Of a stretch of DNA of 64,000 nt, positions 51,525-59,523 are shown piece by piece. Numbering within the stretch: position 1 is the first letter of the stretch; each line of letters begins with the position of its first letter. The notes under the pieces are model-generated. The model saw nothing but the letters and a program-made list of their open reading frames with translations. It was not told the origin of the DNA and did no database searches. The position numbers and the translations under genes were made by a program. Source of the stretch: Bacteroidales bacterium (GTDB lineage Bacteria; Bacteroidota; Bacteroidia; Bacteroidales; Salinivirgaceae); the NCBI GenBank assembly GCA_012519055.1, contig JAAYQU010000021.1, positions 1 through 64,000 of the forward strand, read 5' to 3'.

Positions 51525-53189
51525 ATGAAGTTATCAATATCAAATATCATAGCTGTTAGAGCAATTTACATTGTTTTATTGTTAACCTTTTTCGTTTGCC
51601 TTACTGTGCAGGGTTTTCCGAACAATAAAAATAACAATTTTGAACTAATTCAGAGTGATACCGTTAAATTTAAAAAGATAGATAGACGGATTGAAAGACT
51701 TCATAATCAAGGATTTATAACAGCATCGTTTGATTCTATATTTAATGATTCGGGTGCTGTATCAACAGCATTTCATAAAGGGGAGGTTTACAGGTGGGGT
51801 AATTTTCTCTTCAACGACTCTTTGAAAGAGGATTTGCGAGCATTAAAAAAGTTGCAGGGCAAAAAAGTTAATTTAAAGAGATTAGAGAGAATATTAAACT
51901 CAATACTTTTTAAGAAAGTATCTACTGGCTACCCCTTTTTTAAGTTGCAATTGTCGCCACAAGTTGCTGATAATTACATTATTGACTGTAATGTCGAGAC
52001 CGATGGGTATAGCTCTCCGGTTTATATTGATACCATTGTTTTGCCCACTAAAGCCAGAATTTCTAAGGGATACATTACCAACTACTTAGATATTAAAGAG
52101 GGCAATCTCTACAATCACGTTATATTAATGTCTGTCGAGGAGAAAATCGAGAAGTTGAGTTTCCTTGAATTAAAAACACCCTTAATCAGCAGATTTTCAA
52201 CGCAAGGGGCGATTATTGAATTGCCAATTGAGGCAAAGATGTCGGGTTCTTTTGGTGGTATGCTTGGCTTTACAACTTCCGAGACCGACAACAAGCTACA
52301 GATAACAGGCGATATATCGCTTAAACTGCAAAATGCTTTTAAAAGAGGAGAATTTATAAATCTATCGTGGAAAAGTGCAGCAAACAAGAGCCAGACATTG
52401 TTAGTAAAATCTGAGTTTCCGTATCTGTTCAGCTCGCCATTTGGGTTATACGCAAATATTAATATTCAAAAAAAGGATACGACACTTATTAACACTGACA
52501 ACGAGTTTTCGGGTATCATACACCTAAAAGGTTTAAATCAACTCAGAGCAGGGATTAACTATCGGACTAACAGCTTTTTAACCTCAACAGACACGACGCT
52601 GTTTGATACCAAAACAGTTTTTTATAACGGTGCCTATATTTTCAATAATGTTGATAATTGGTATAATCCCTCGAAAGGAGTTGAGTTTGAGATAAATCTA
52701 AAAGTTGGTAACCGACAAAAAAGGGATTCCACTATGGCGAAGAATGCTATCTATAGTCTTTATTCTCATTGTGTTAAGTACTGGAGATTGTCTGCAAGAA
52801 ATGTTTTGGCAACATCTATTGAGGCGGGAGCATTAAAATTCAAGGATAAACTTTGGGCAAGCGAGTTGTTTAAAATAGGAGGGATGTACTCAATTCGCGG
52901 ATTCGACGAAGAGGCAATTTTCGCATCAGAGTTTATTTTCAGTACAATTGAATACCGTTATCGTTTCGAGCAAAGAAGTAACGCCTTTGTTTTCTTTCAG
53001 TTTGGAGGCTATAAGTCGGAATCGATATTAAGAATCACAAGTTCGTATCTCTTTTCAGGTGGGATAGGAACAATGCTAAACACTGGCGTAGGTATGTTTA
53101 CAGTGATGTATGCAATGGGCAAATCTAAAGAGCAGGATTTAAGACTGAGAACGGCGAAAATTCATTTTGGGTATGTCACAAGGTTTTAG
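51525..53189 (+). CDS. BamA/TamA-like outer-membrane beta-barrel protein
   Basis: The ATG at 51525 precedes a signal peptide (hydrophobic stretch about residues 10-30), giving 554 residues. A region with POTRA-like beta-alpha-beta turns covers about 75-200. The C-terminal barrel has the Omp85 signature IGGMYSIRGFDEEAIFAS (RGF, near residue 467). The last residue is Phe, typical of outer-membrane barrels. It is shorter than BamA and lacks a full set of five POTRA domains, so it is an Omp85-superfamily protein of unknown cargo. Confidence 0.8.
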   Translation: MKLSISNIIAVRAIYIVLLLTFFVCLTVQGFPNNKNNNFELIQSDTVKFKKIDRRIERLHNQGFITASFDSIFNDSGAVSTAFHKGEVYRWGNFLFNDSLKEDLRALKKLQGKKVNLKRLERILNSILFKKVSTGYPFFKLQLSPQVADNYIIDCNVETDGYSSPVYIDTIVLPTKARISKGYITNYLDIKEGNLYNHVILMSVEEKIEKLSFLELKTPLISRFSTQGAIIELPIEAKMSGSFGGMLGFTTSETDNKLQITGDISLKLQNAFKRGEFINLSWKSAANKSQTLLVKSEFPYLFSSPFGLYANINIQKKDTTLINTDNEFSGIIHLKGLNQLRAGINYRTNSFLTSTDTTLFDTKTVFYNGAYIFNNVDNWYNPSKGVEFEINLKVGNRQKRDSTMAKNAIYSLYSHCVKYWRLSARNVLATSIEAGALKFKDKLWASELFKIGGMYSIRGFDEEAIFASEFIFSTIEYRYRFEQRSNAFVFFQFGGYKSESILRITSSYLFSGGIGTMLNTGVGMFTVMYAMGKSKEQDLRLRTAKIHFGYVTRF

Positions 53190-53218
53190 AAATGAGAATA
53201 GTCCAAATGTAGTGGCTT

Positions 53219-53262
53219 CGATAAACCCAGCCACCGTGCTACCGGTCGCTGAGTGTATCAAA
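53219..53262. repeat. Imperfect inverted repeat, degenerate palindrome
   Basis: TCGATAAACCCAGCCACCG and CCGGTCGCTGAGTGTATCAA form an imperfect stem around TGCTA. It resembles intergenic palindromes with a CAGCCACCG core seen in Bacteroidota genomes; this copy is decayed. Confidence 0.5.
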
Positions 53263-53313
53263 ACGACCTTTTATATTTGAATTAAGTCATTATGCCAATT
53301 TGGATAGAATCAA

Positions 53314-53357
53314 AAAAGCAAGACCAATATTTCTATTAATCTTGCTTTTAATTTATT
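53314..53357. terminator. Bidirectional terminator between convergent genes
   Basis: AAAAGCAAGA (53314-53323) and TCTTGCTTTT (53340-53349) form a 10-bp stem with A-rich and T-rich flanks. It serves the BamA-like gene and/or the C69 dipeptidase. Confidence 0.8.
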
Positions 53358-53375
53358 TTGTTGATTAGTAGCTGA

Positions 53376-55187
53376 TTATCTTCTTCGCTTAATTAAAATA
53401 AACAGCAATAGCACTGATAATGCCACTATTATACCAATCATAATATTAAGATTAGCTTTGCTAATTGTAATTGTAGCTTCGTGTTGCGGCATGTTTTTTT
53501 GTCCGATAACTAACAGTTGATCTTTTGTTTGTTCAGCTATCATGCGTAGGAACCACTCTGGATAACCGGGCTGTTCAACAAGAATAACACCTTCGGGAGT
53601 TGTTTTGAACACACCGTTCTCCTCGGGTTTGACGTTTCCGTCAATATATTTTACAACAAGGAATTGGAATAGATTTTTCCAACGATTAAATAACGCTTGT
53701 CCTGCATTTACCGAGAATTCAGTTAAATATGCAACAGCTTTATTTTGGTCTTTTTTGTAAATCTCCAATGCTTTGGCATCGGTCTCTTCAACTTGTTGTT
53801 TGAACTTGGCTTCCATTTCGTCCATTGCTTTTTTAACATCAGGGTAAACAATGTTATAACGTAAATAAGTCCAGTTTGAAACTAAATTGAAAATCCAAAA
53901 CGCTGATGTTTCTGAGAAAGTAGCCATATCGCCATTTCCTTGTTCGAAAGCGTGTGGGATTTTTGTAATTGATGAGTATAGAGGCACATAAACACTTGTT
54001 GCAGCATCATCTACACCAAACCAAATTATACCACCTATTTTGTCGGGCATCCACGAACGCGACTGAGTTACAAATGAAAATCCTGTTTGCTGTGTGGCTG
54101 TCGTACGCTCATTGCAATATTCGACACCATCAATTTCCCATGTCATCGGACGCCAACGATAAGGCATTGCAAAAGGTCCTGCACCAACGTCGTTAGCCAT
54201 GTTAAGCTCAGTTCCTTCAAGGTGGTCGCGCATATAGTGCATTAAATCTTGAGGAGAGACTTTGTTTTCAGGCTTAATCCATAAGGGCATACGGTTTGTT
54301 CCTATTCCGTGCTCATCTTTTTGAATGTGACCTTTGATATAATCGAAGTGTTGCCACATATCTTTGTTTACGTCTTTGAAGAATGTCCAAACTCTCAATT
54401 CGCAAGCACGAACACCACCAAAATCAAGCGGATTGTATATATCTGAGAAGCTAAAATTTTCGTCTGAACCGTTGTAATATCCCATTTCGCGTGCGAAGGT
54501 TATTACGTCGGGTGAGTTAAATGTAGTTTGATTTTCGTCAAACCAGTTATTTTCTGTAGCAAATGGGAAAGTCGTAATACGAGCTTGGTTGGCGTGTCCC
54601 GAAACATATCCATCGGGAATCATTCTTGCTACCCAAACAGCTCCTTTATTTCCTACTCCCTTGCCAATCAACTCCATAATCCAAACTTCATTTGGGTCGG
54701 CAATTGAAAAGGATTCGCCTGAACTGTAATAGCCATACTCAGCAACAAGTTCTGTCATAATTTTCATGGCTTCGCGAGCATTTTTAGCGCGCTGTAAAGT
54801 AACGTAAATCAGACTACCATAGTCCATAATTCCAAGAGTATCAATAAGTTCTTCCCGACCCGTAAAGGTGGTTTCGCCAATTACTAACTGAAACTCGTTC
54901 ATATTACCTACAACGTTATATGTTTCAAGGGCTTGAGCAATTTCACCAAGATATTTGTGGCTATCCCATTCATATATTTTCAACATTGTTCCGGGCTTGT
55001 ATTTAGCTGCTGGCCAATAATATACTTCTCCGTACAGCTGATGCGAATCGGCTGAATAAGTTACCATTGTTGAACCGTCGGTTGAAGCACCTTTGGTTAC
55101 TAAATAGTTCGTACATGCATCGGTCGTGTTTGTTGTTGAAAAAACCAATATAACAGATGCTAAAATTGCAATAGGTTTAATTCTCAT
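53376..55187 (-). CDS. Family C69 (PepD-like) dipeptidase with C-terminal membrane anchor
   Basis: The 603-residue protein has a signal peptide ending TTDA, so C25 (ACTNYLVTKGAS) becomes the N-terminal nucleophile of this Ntn hydrolase. The DGSTM segment follows. Further family phrases include FSIADPNEVWIMELIGKG and VGAGPFAMPYRWRP. Residues about 578-598 form a membrane helix (IMIGIIVALSVLLLFILI) followed by KRRR, an unusual tail. It cleaves dipeptides outside the cytoplasm. Monocistronic. Confidence 0.9.
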   Translation of the reverse strand: MRIKPIAILASVILVFSTTNTTDACTNYLVTKGASTDGSTMVTYSADSHQLYGEVYYWPAAKYKPGTMLKIYEWDSHKYLGEIAQALETYNVVGNMNEFQLVIGETTFTGREELIDTLGIMDYGSLIYVTLQRAKNAREAMKIMTELVAEYGYYSSGESFSIADPNEVWIMELIGKGVGNKGAVWVARMIPDGYVSGHANQARITTFPFATENNWFDENQTTFNSPDVITFAREMGYYNGSDENFSFSDIYNPLDFGGVRACELRVWTFFKDVNKDMWQHFDYIKGHIQKDEHGIGTNRMPLWIKPENKVSPQDLMHYMRDHLEGTELNMANDVGAGPFAMPYRWRPMTWEIDGVEYCNERTTATQQTGFSFVTQSRSWMPDKIGGIIWFGVDDAATSVYVPLYSSITKIPHAFEQGNGDMATFSETSAFWIFNLVSNWTYLRYNIVYPDVKKAMDEMEAKFKQQVEETDAKALEIYKKDQNKAVAYLTEFSVNAGQALFNRWKNLFQFLVVKYIDGNVKPEENGVFKTTPEGVILVEQPGYPEWFLRMIAEQTKDQLLVIGQKNMPQHEATITISKANLNIMIGIIVALSVLLLFILIKRRR

Positions 55188-55266
55188 ATTATTAATTTTT
55201 AGGTTTATATTACTCTGATTTTAATTTTAGATTATAATGACGTGCTATTTTGCTTTCATAATATTA

Positions 55267-55298
55267 CAAAGATAAGAAAACTAATAAATTACTACAAG
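55267..55298 (-). promoter_or_regulatory. Candidate promoter of the C69 dipeptidase
   Basis: On the minus strand CTTG (55295-55298), 20 bases and TATCTTTG (55267-55274). It predicts a start site near 55260 and a leader of about 70 bases. Confidence 0.45.
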
Positions 55299-55425
55299 GA
55301 TAGATTAGGTTTTTAAGTAAATTTCGCACATTTTTGCAGTTGGAAGTAGGAAGATTGAAACCGAAGTCCAAAGACAGACGGTAGTGCAGTAGATTGCTTG
55401 GTAATTGAGAGGAGGCTAAGATATT

Positions 55426-55453
55426 GTAGAGACGGAGCATGCTCCGTCTCTAC
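55426..55453. repeat. 28-bp perfect palindrome
   Basis: The left half GTAGAGACGGAGCA is followed directly by its exact reverse complement, with no loop. Palindromes of this kind recur between genes in Bacteroidota. It is 39 bases before the PepSY start. Confidence 0.85.
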
Positions 55454-55491
55454 TTTAAACTTTATAAACTTTAAACTTTTAACTCAAAGAT

Positions 55492-56061
55492 ATGAAAACC
55501 AGAAAGTTTTTTCGTTTGATACACAGGGAGTTTGGCTATTTCTTTGCGGCTATGACAATCATTTACGGTATTTCAGGTGTTGCGTTAAATCATCGCAACG
55601 ATTGGAACCCAGATATGGTAATAACACAATATAAAGATACGATTGACGATAATATTAGTCTTGTAAATGTCAAAAAAGCAGAAGCAAATTCTATTCTTAA
55701 AACGTTGAATATCAGCGATGAATATAAAAGTCACTACTATCCTTCAGAAAACAGTCTAAAAATATTTTTAGATATCTCTGGCGGTAATGGTTCGGTTGTA
55801 ATTAATACAGAGACGAGAATATGTGAAGTTGAGAAACTTGAACGGCGTTATTTCTTTTATCCAATCAATCAAATGCACCGCAATTCATTTAGAAAAGTGT
55901 GGACTTGGGTAGCCGATATTTTTGCCGTAACGTTGATTGTATTTGCTGTTACCGGTATCTTTATGATGAAGGGAAAATATCAATTGTCGAATTACGGAAT
56001 ATATAGGGTTATTGCGGGTGCGCTTATACCTTTAATCTTTTATTTTGTTTATTTATTTTGA
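55492..56061 (+). CDS. PepSY-associated membrane protein
   Basis: The 189-residue protein opens with FFRLIHREFGYFFAAMTIIYGISG, the first helix and histidine typical of PepSY_TM proteins. A periplasmic PepSY-like domain follows (about 55-120), then a helix pair with FAVTLIVFAVTGIFMM and a short C-terminal helix. Members take part in iron or flavin-linked electron transfer across the membrane, but this copy is short. Function is not assigned. Confidence 0.75.
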   Translation: MKTRKFFRLIHREFGYFFAAMTIIYGISGVALNHRNDWNPDMVITQYKDTIDDNISLVNVKKAEANSILKTLNISDEYKSHYYPSENSLKIFLDISGGNGSVVINTETRICEVEKLERRYFFYPINQMHRNSFRKVWTWVADIFAVTLIVFAVTGIFMMKGKYQLSNYGIYRVIAGALIPLIFYFVYLF

Positions 56062-56083
56062 TTTACAAGGGCTTTCATATAAT

Positions 56084-56123
56084 AAAAAATCGCAGTTCTG
56101 TTTTAATAGAACTGCGATTTTTT
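56084..56123. terminator. Bidirectional terminator between convergent genes
   Basis: AAAAAATCGCAGTTCT (56084-56099) pairs with AGAACTGCGATTTTTT (56108-56123), a perfect 16-bp stem with an 8-base loop. Confidence 0.9.
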
Positions 56124-56137
56124 TAATTACAGAAAAA

Positions 56138-57565
56138 CTATTTTACAAATCTTTTTCCAACCAAATCGAATGCTCTGACACATGCAGGACAGAATTCCAA
56201 TGTACGTGTAAACATTGTGCAGTTGTGAGATGAACGATAAACGCCAAGCGCATGATATTGAGCTCCTTCAAACAGTCCTACTTTACCGAAATAGTCCATG
56301 GTTTGGAAAAGACTATCCTCAAAGCGTTGTTGATCTCTGAACAGTTTTGTCATTTCAGCCTCTGGGGCTTTGTTTTGTCTCAACTCAACCCTGATTTTTT
56401 GAATACCCATGCTGTGCTCATCAAAAACCGCTTTATTCCAAGGGGTTGGAACAGGGGTCTCGGCTTCAATTAAGTCACCCCATTTAATTTTGTCACGTTC
56501 AGTTTGTATAGTTACATTTAGTTCCCATGGCTCAATCAAGGTGCTACCCATTTCATAACTTGTGGCAGATGTGTAGTATTCATCAGCTAAATCGGCGAAA
56601 TGGTGACCAAACTCGTGTACAAACAGGTACTCTTTAAAATCGTTTGAGGCTGCCGCGGTTATGTAAAGGTTGTAAATACCTCCACCGCCGTAGGTTGTAT
56701 CATTCATTAATATTGCTGTAAACTCGTATGGAACAGCTGAAGCAACATTTCTTACTACTTTGTTTTCGTATGTTAAAGCATATCTTTCGCTATCAAAAGC
56801 ACCGTAAGTAACGCCGAGTGCAGAGCCTTTATATAAATCCTGATGTGGGTGGTTGCAACCTGATGTTGGAGAAGGGGTAAACACTGCGCGTACGTTAAAT
56901 TTATCTTTAAGGTTCTGAAATACATTCGATTCCGACATTACTTTTGCAAAGTAATTAGCGTCACTTAGGAATTTCTCTTTTTCGTTTGTGGTATATCCAT
57001 CGCCAAGAACAACAATATCAATGCACTCTTCGGGAGCTCCGCTGATGTAAATAGGGAACGTCTCGTTGCAAGCAGGTGCGTAGGCATGGTTTACTCTGTG
57101 ATGTTTCAGGCTTAGGGCGTATTCCCAGCACACATCAAATTCGTTTTTGTCGTTGCGTTTGTAAATAACGATTTTTACATCGTTTTGGGGCCATGGAAAT
57201 CTGAGTGATTCGTGAAATGAACCCCACTGCTCTTTAGCTTCGGGAATTGTTTCCCATTCGCCGTAAATACTTGCATACCCTTGTGAATAAAGCACTTTGC
57301 CTTCATTGTCTTGAACCTCAAAAAAGTATTTTCCAAGTCTTAGGTCATCAATGTTATTCGATTGGTTTCCAGCCCATGGACCATCGTTAACAGCCTCGTC
57401 GAATGTGAAATGTTCGGTGGTAGCGTTGCCAATGTGATAGTAGTCAAATCGCATGGTTTGTAAGTTGCCTTGTGGAGCAATGTCTGTTGGTTTTTGCGGT
57501 TGTGGCTCCGTACAACCTTGCAATATCGCAACAAGAAGTGCGACTAATAAAATAGAGTTTCTCAT
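56138..57565 (-). CDS. M64-family (IgA peptidase-like) metallopeptidase lipoprotein
   Basis: The 475-residue protein has a lipobox LQGC18, then a beta-rich N-terminal domain (about 30-160) and a catalytic domain. The zinc motif is H317-E-F-G-H321 with D328 downstream (HEFGHHFADLAD), the metzincin-like HExxHx6D pattern of family M64. The segment IDIVVLGDGYT is conserved in the family. It should act on the cell surface or in the periplasm. The upstream GT-C-like gene ends one base before it, so the two are probably co-transcribed. Confidence 0.88.
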   Translation of the reverse strand: MRNSILLVALLVAILQGCTEPQPQKPTDIAPQGNLQTMRFDYYHIGNATTEHFTFDEAVNDGPWAGNQSNNIDDLRLGKYFFEVQDNEGKVLYSQGYASIYGEWETIPEAKEQWGSFHESLRFPWPQNDVKIVIYKRNDKNEFDVCWEYALSLKHHRVNHAYAPACNETFPIYISGAPEECIDIVVLGDGYTTNEKEKFLSDANYFAKVMSESNVFQNLKDKFNVRAVFTPSPTSGCNHPHQDLYKGSALGVTYGAFDSERYALTYENKVVRNVASAVPYEFTAILMNDTTYGGGGIYNLYITAAASNDFKEYLFVHEFGHHFADLADEYYTSATSYEMGSTLIEPWELNVTIQTERDKIKWGDLIEAETPVPTPWNKAVFDEHSMGIQKIRVELRQNKAPEAEMTKLFRDQQRFEDSLFQTMDYFGKVGLFEGAQYHALGVYRSSHNCTMFTRTLEFCPACVRAFDLVGKRFVK

Positions 57566-57566
57566 G

Positions 57567-58946
57567 TTAATTATGTTTTTGAATTATATCGTTCGTAAAA
57601 ATTAAATTCTTGCATTTTTCTACACTTGAATCACAAAATCTCATAATCCTGTTGAGTTTCAGTGAGTTCATTATTTTTCTATATTTGTTCGTATCAAATG
57701 TAGTGATAAAAATTGCAACGATAAAAGGTAAAGCAGGTAATTTATATCGTACTAAAGCACCTAAAACTGGGGTTGTGATTCCAATAATCGTGAGTAATAT
57801 AACTGAAAATGATATACCGAAGAATATGTGTGGGGGATATTTTTTTGAATAATTTGCAAAAACTAATCCCAATATAATAAATACAACGATAAACAGATTC
57901 TCTAATGCGGCAGCAAATGTCATAATATTGTGACATTCAAACAGATGAGGGCGAAAAAGAGCGTTGCAAAATCCCATAGGCATAAGTTTAAATATAGCTG
58001 ATAGTGAACCATCTAACCGAGGTAAATCGACGGCGCTACCCACATCTGTCATATTTGTTATCATATTGATAAAATCATTTTGTTTGCCCGATATTACATT
58101 AATTAAATTATAGTTCGGACTTATTAAATGTATGTTAAATGCAATTAGTGCCACTGCAACATGTATGGCTGTGAATGTTAAAAATCTGTGTTTGCTGTAA
58201 AAACGATTTAAAATTAACCACAGCAATCCCGGTACTACTGATAAAACAACATATATTTTTGTATGTGCAAAGAGATATCCTGAGATTAATAGTACGATCC
58301 AGGCTTTCCAGTTTTTACAATTATCAAGAATAAGTTTTAGTGACCACAATAGAAGCCCAAGAGCAAATATTGTAATGCTCTCCTTAAGTATTGCCGACCC
58401 CCAAAACAAGATGGTTGGCATAAAAAATATAATTAGAAATAGTGGTGTTAATCGTTTGTTACTTAATTCATTAGATAGAAATCGGAAAATGGCAATTAAT
58501 CCAATAAAAGAGATTAAATTAAAAAACAGATTGTGTGTGTGGATATTGCCACCCGAAAACAGCCTTATAAATCCATTAAATCTGATAACGGTTTTATTTT
58601 CGTTGTACATATCGTAATCATAAGGTTTTTTCCAGCGAGGTATAGTTTTGTTATACTTAGCTAAATGTGGTTGATCGTCATTAATTCCTGTGAGCAATGA
58701 AAAATAGTCAGAGGGAGACTCTTTCAACGAACTGTGAAGAACTTCTCCAGCTTTGAAATAGATGTGCATATCCGATGTCTCTTCTGAATAATAATTTGAA
58801 TAAATAAATAGGGATATAGCTCCAAACACCACTTTTATCAGGAACAAAACACGCAAGACATTTGGTTTTATGTTGGAATTACGTAGAAAAGGCAGTCTCC
58901 CTACAAGCCACAGTACTGCAATTAGATAGATAAAATATAAAATCAT
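57567..58946 (-). CDS. Polytopic membrane protein, GT-C glycosyltransferase- or polymerase-like
   Basis: The 459-residue protein has about ten hydrophobic helices. A large loop (about 50-125) after the first helices contains DMHIYFKAGEVLH and FNGFIRLFSGG, the place where GT-C enzymes carry their acidic motif. Mid-protein phrases such as PTILFWGSAILKESI resemble O-antigen polymerase-like proteins (Wzy/EpsG class). A role in surface polysaccharide assembly is inferred. Confidence 0.6.
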   Translation of the reverse strand: MILYFIYLIAVLWLVGRLPFLRNSNIKPNVLRVLFLIKVVFGAISLFIYSNYYSEETSDMHIYFKAGEVLHSSLKESPSDYFSLLTGINDDQPHLAKYNKTIPRWKKPYDYDMYNENKTVIRFNGFIRLFSGGNIHTHNLFFNLISFIGLIAIFRFLSNELSNKRLTPLFLIIFFMPTILFWGSAILKESITIFALGLLLWSLKLILDNCKNWKAWIVLLISGYLFAHTKIYVVLSVVPGLLWLILNRFYSKHRFLTFTAIHVAVALIAFNIHLISPNYNLINVISGKQNDFINMITNMTDVGSAVDLPRLDGSLSAIFKLMPMGFCNALFRPHLFECHNIMTFAAALENLFIVVFIILGLVFANYSKKYPPHIFFGISFSVILLTIIGITTPVLGALVRYKLPALPFIVAIFITTFDTNKYRKIMNSLKLNRIMRFCDSSVEKCKNLIFTNDIIQKHN

Positions 58947-58954
58947 AATTCAAT

Positions 58955-58995
58955 AAAAAAACACTGTGATATTGTTTAGAAACAATATCACAGTG
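58955..58995 (-). terminator. Intrinsic terminator of ndk
   Basis: The 16-bp perfect inverted repeat CACTGTGATATTGTTT (58962-58977) / AAACAATATCACAGTG (58980-58995) has a 2-base loop. On the minus strand it is followed by seven T. Confidence 0.85.
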
Positions 58996-59047
58996 GCAAA
59001 ATTAAAACAATTGAACTAATTATTGACAAATAAAATTGTGATTGTTA

Positions 59048-59485
59048 TTAAATTAAATCATGTTTATAAAACCGATCTTTTCTAGAGAAAAAGAAATCGG
59101 CTTCTATGCGTGCTCTTTCGTCTGAGTCAGAGCCATGTATGGCGTTTTTAGTGATATTTTCAGCATACATTTTTCTGATTGTTCCCTCTTCTGCCTTTTC
59201 GGGATCGGTGTTGCCAATTAGTTTTCTAAAATGCTCAACTGCCTTTGGGCGTTCTAACACGGCTACAACAATTGGTCCCGATGTCATAAAATCGATAAGC
59301 GTGGGATAAAAAGGTTTTCCCTTATGCTCTGCGTAGAAAGTTTCAGCCTCTTTCCTTGTTAGCCACAATGTTTTCATGGCTGCAATATGAAATCCTGCCT
59401 CATCAATTTTAGACAAAATTGGAACAACAAAGTTTTTAGCCACAGCTCCGGGCTTAATTATTGTCAAGGTAATATTACCTGTCAT
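59048..59485 (-). CDS. ndk: Nucleoside-diphosphate kinase
   Basis: The protein shows the family sequence TLTIIKPGAV, FMTSGPIVVAVLE, NTDPEKAEEGTIR and the phosphohistidine in NAIHGSDS (H117). It equalises nucleoside triphosphate pools. The frame extends to 59500 (150 residues), but the Met at 59485 gives MTGNITLTIIKP, matching the usual family start, so I prefer 145 residues. Confidence 0.95.
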   Translation of the reverse strand: MTGNITLTIIKPGAVAKNFVVPILSKIDEAGFHIAAMKTLWLTRKEAETFYAEHKGKPFYPTLIDFMTSGPIVVAVLERPKAVEHFRKLIGNTDPEKAEEGTIRKMYAENITKNAIHGSDSDERARIEADFFFSRKDRFYKHDLI

Positions 59486-59523
59486 ATCTCTCATATACAA
59501 ACAATTAGTTTATAAACGTTAAC

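Larger units (their letters stand above)
55188..55491. other. Divergent intergenic region with a perfect palindrome
   Basis: About 300 bases between the C69 dipeptidase and the PepSY protein hold the candidate dipeptidase promoter and the 28-bp palindrome at 55426 (listed separately). I see nothing else in it. Confidence 0.6.
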
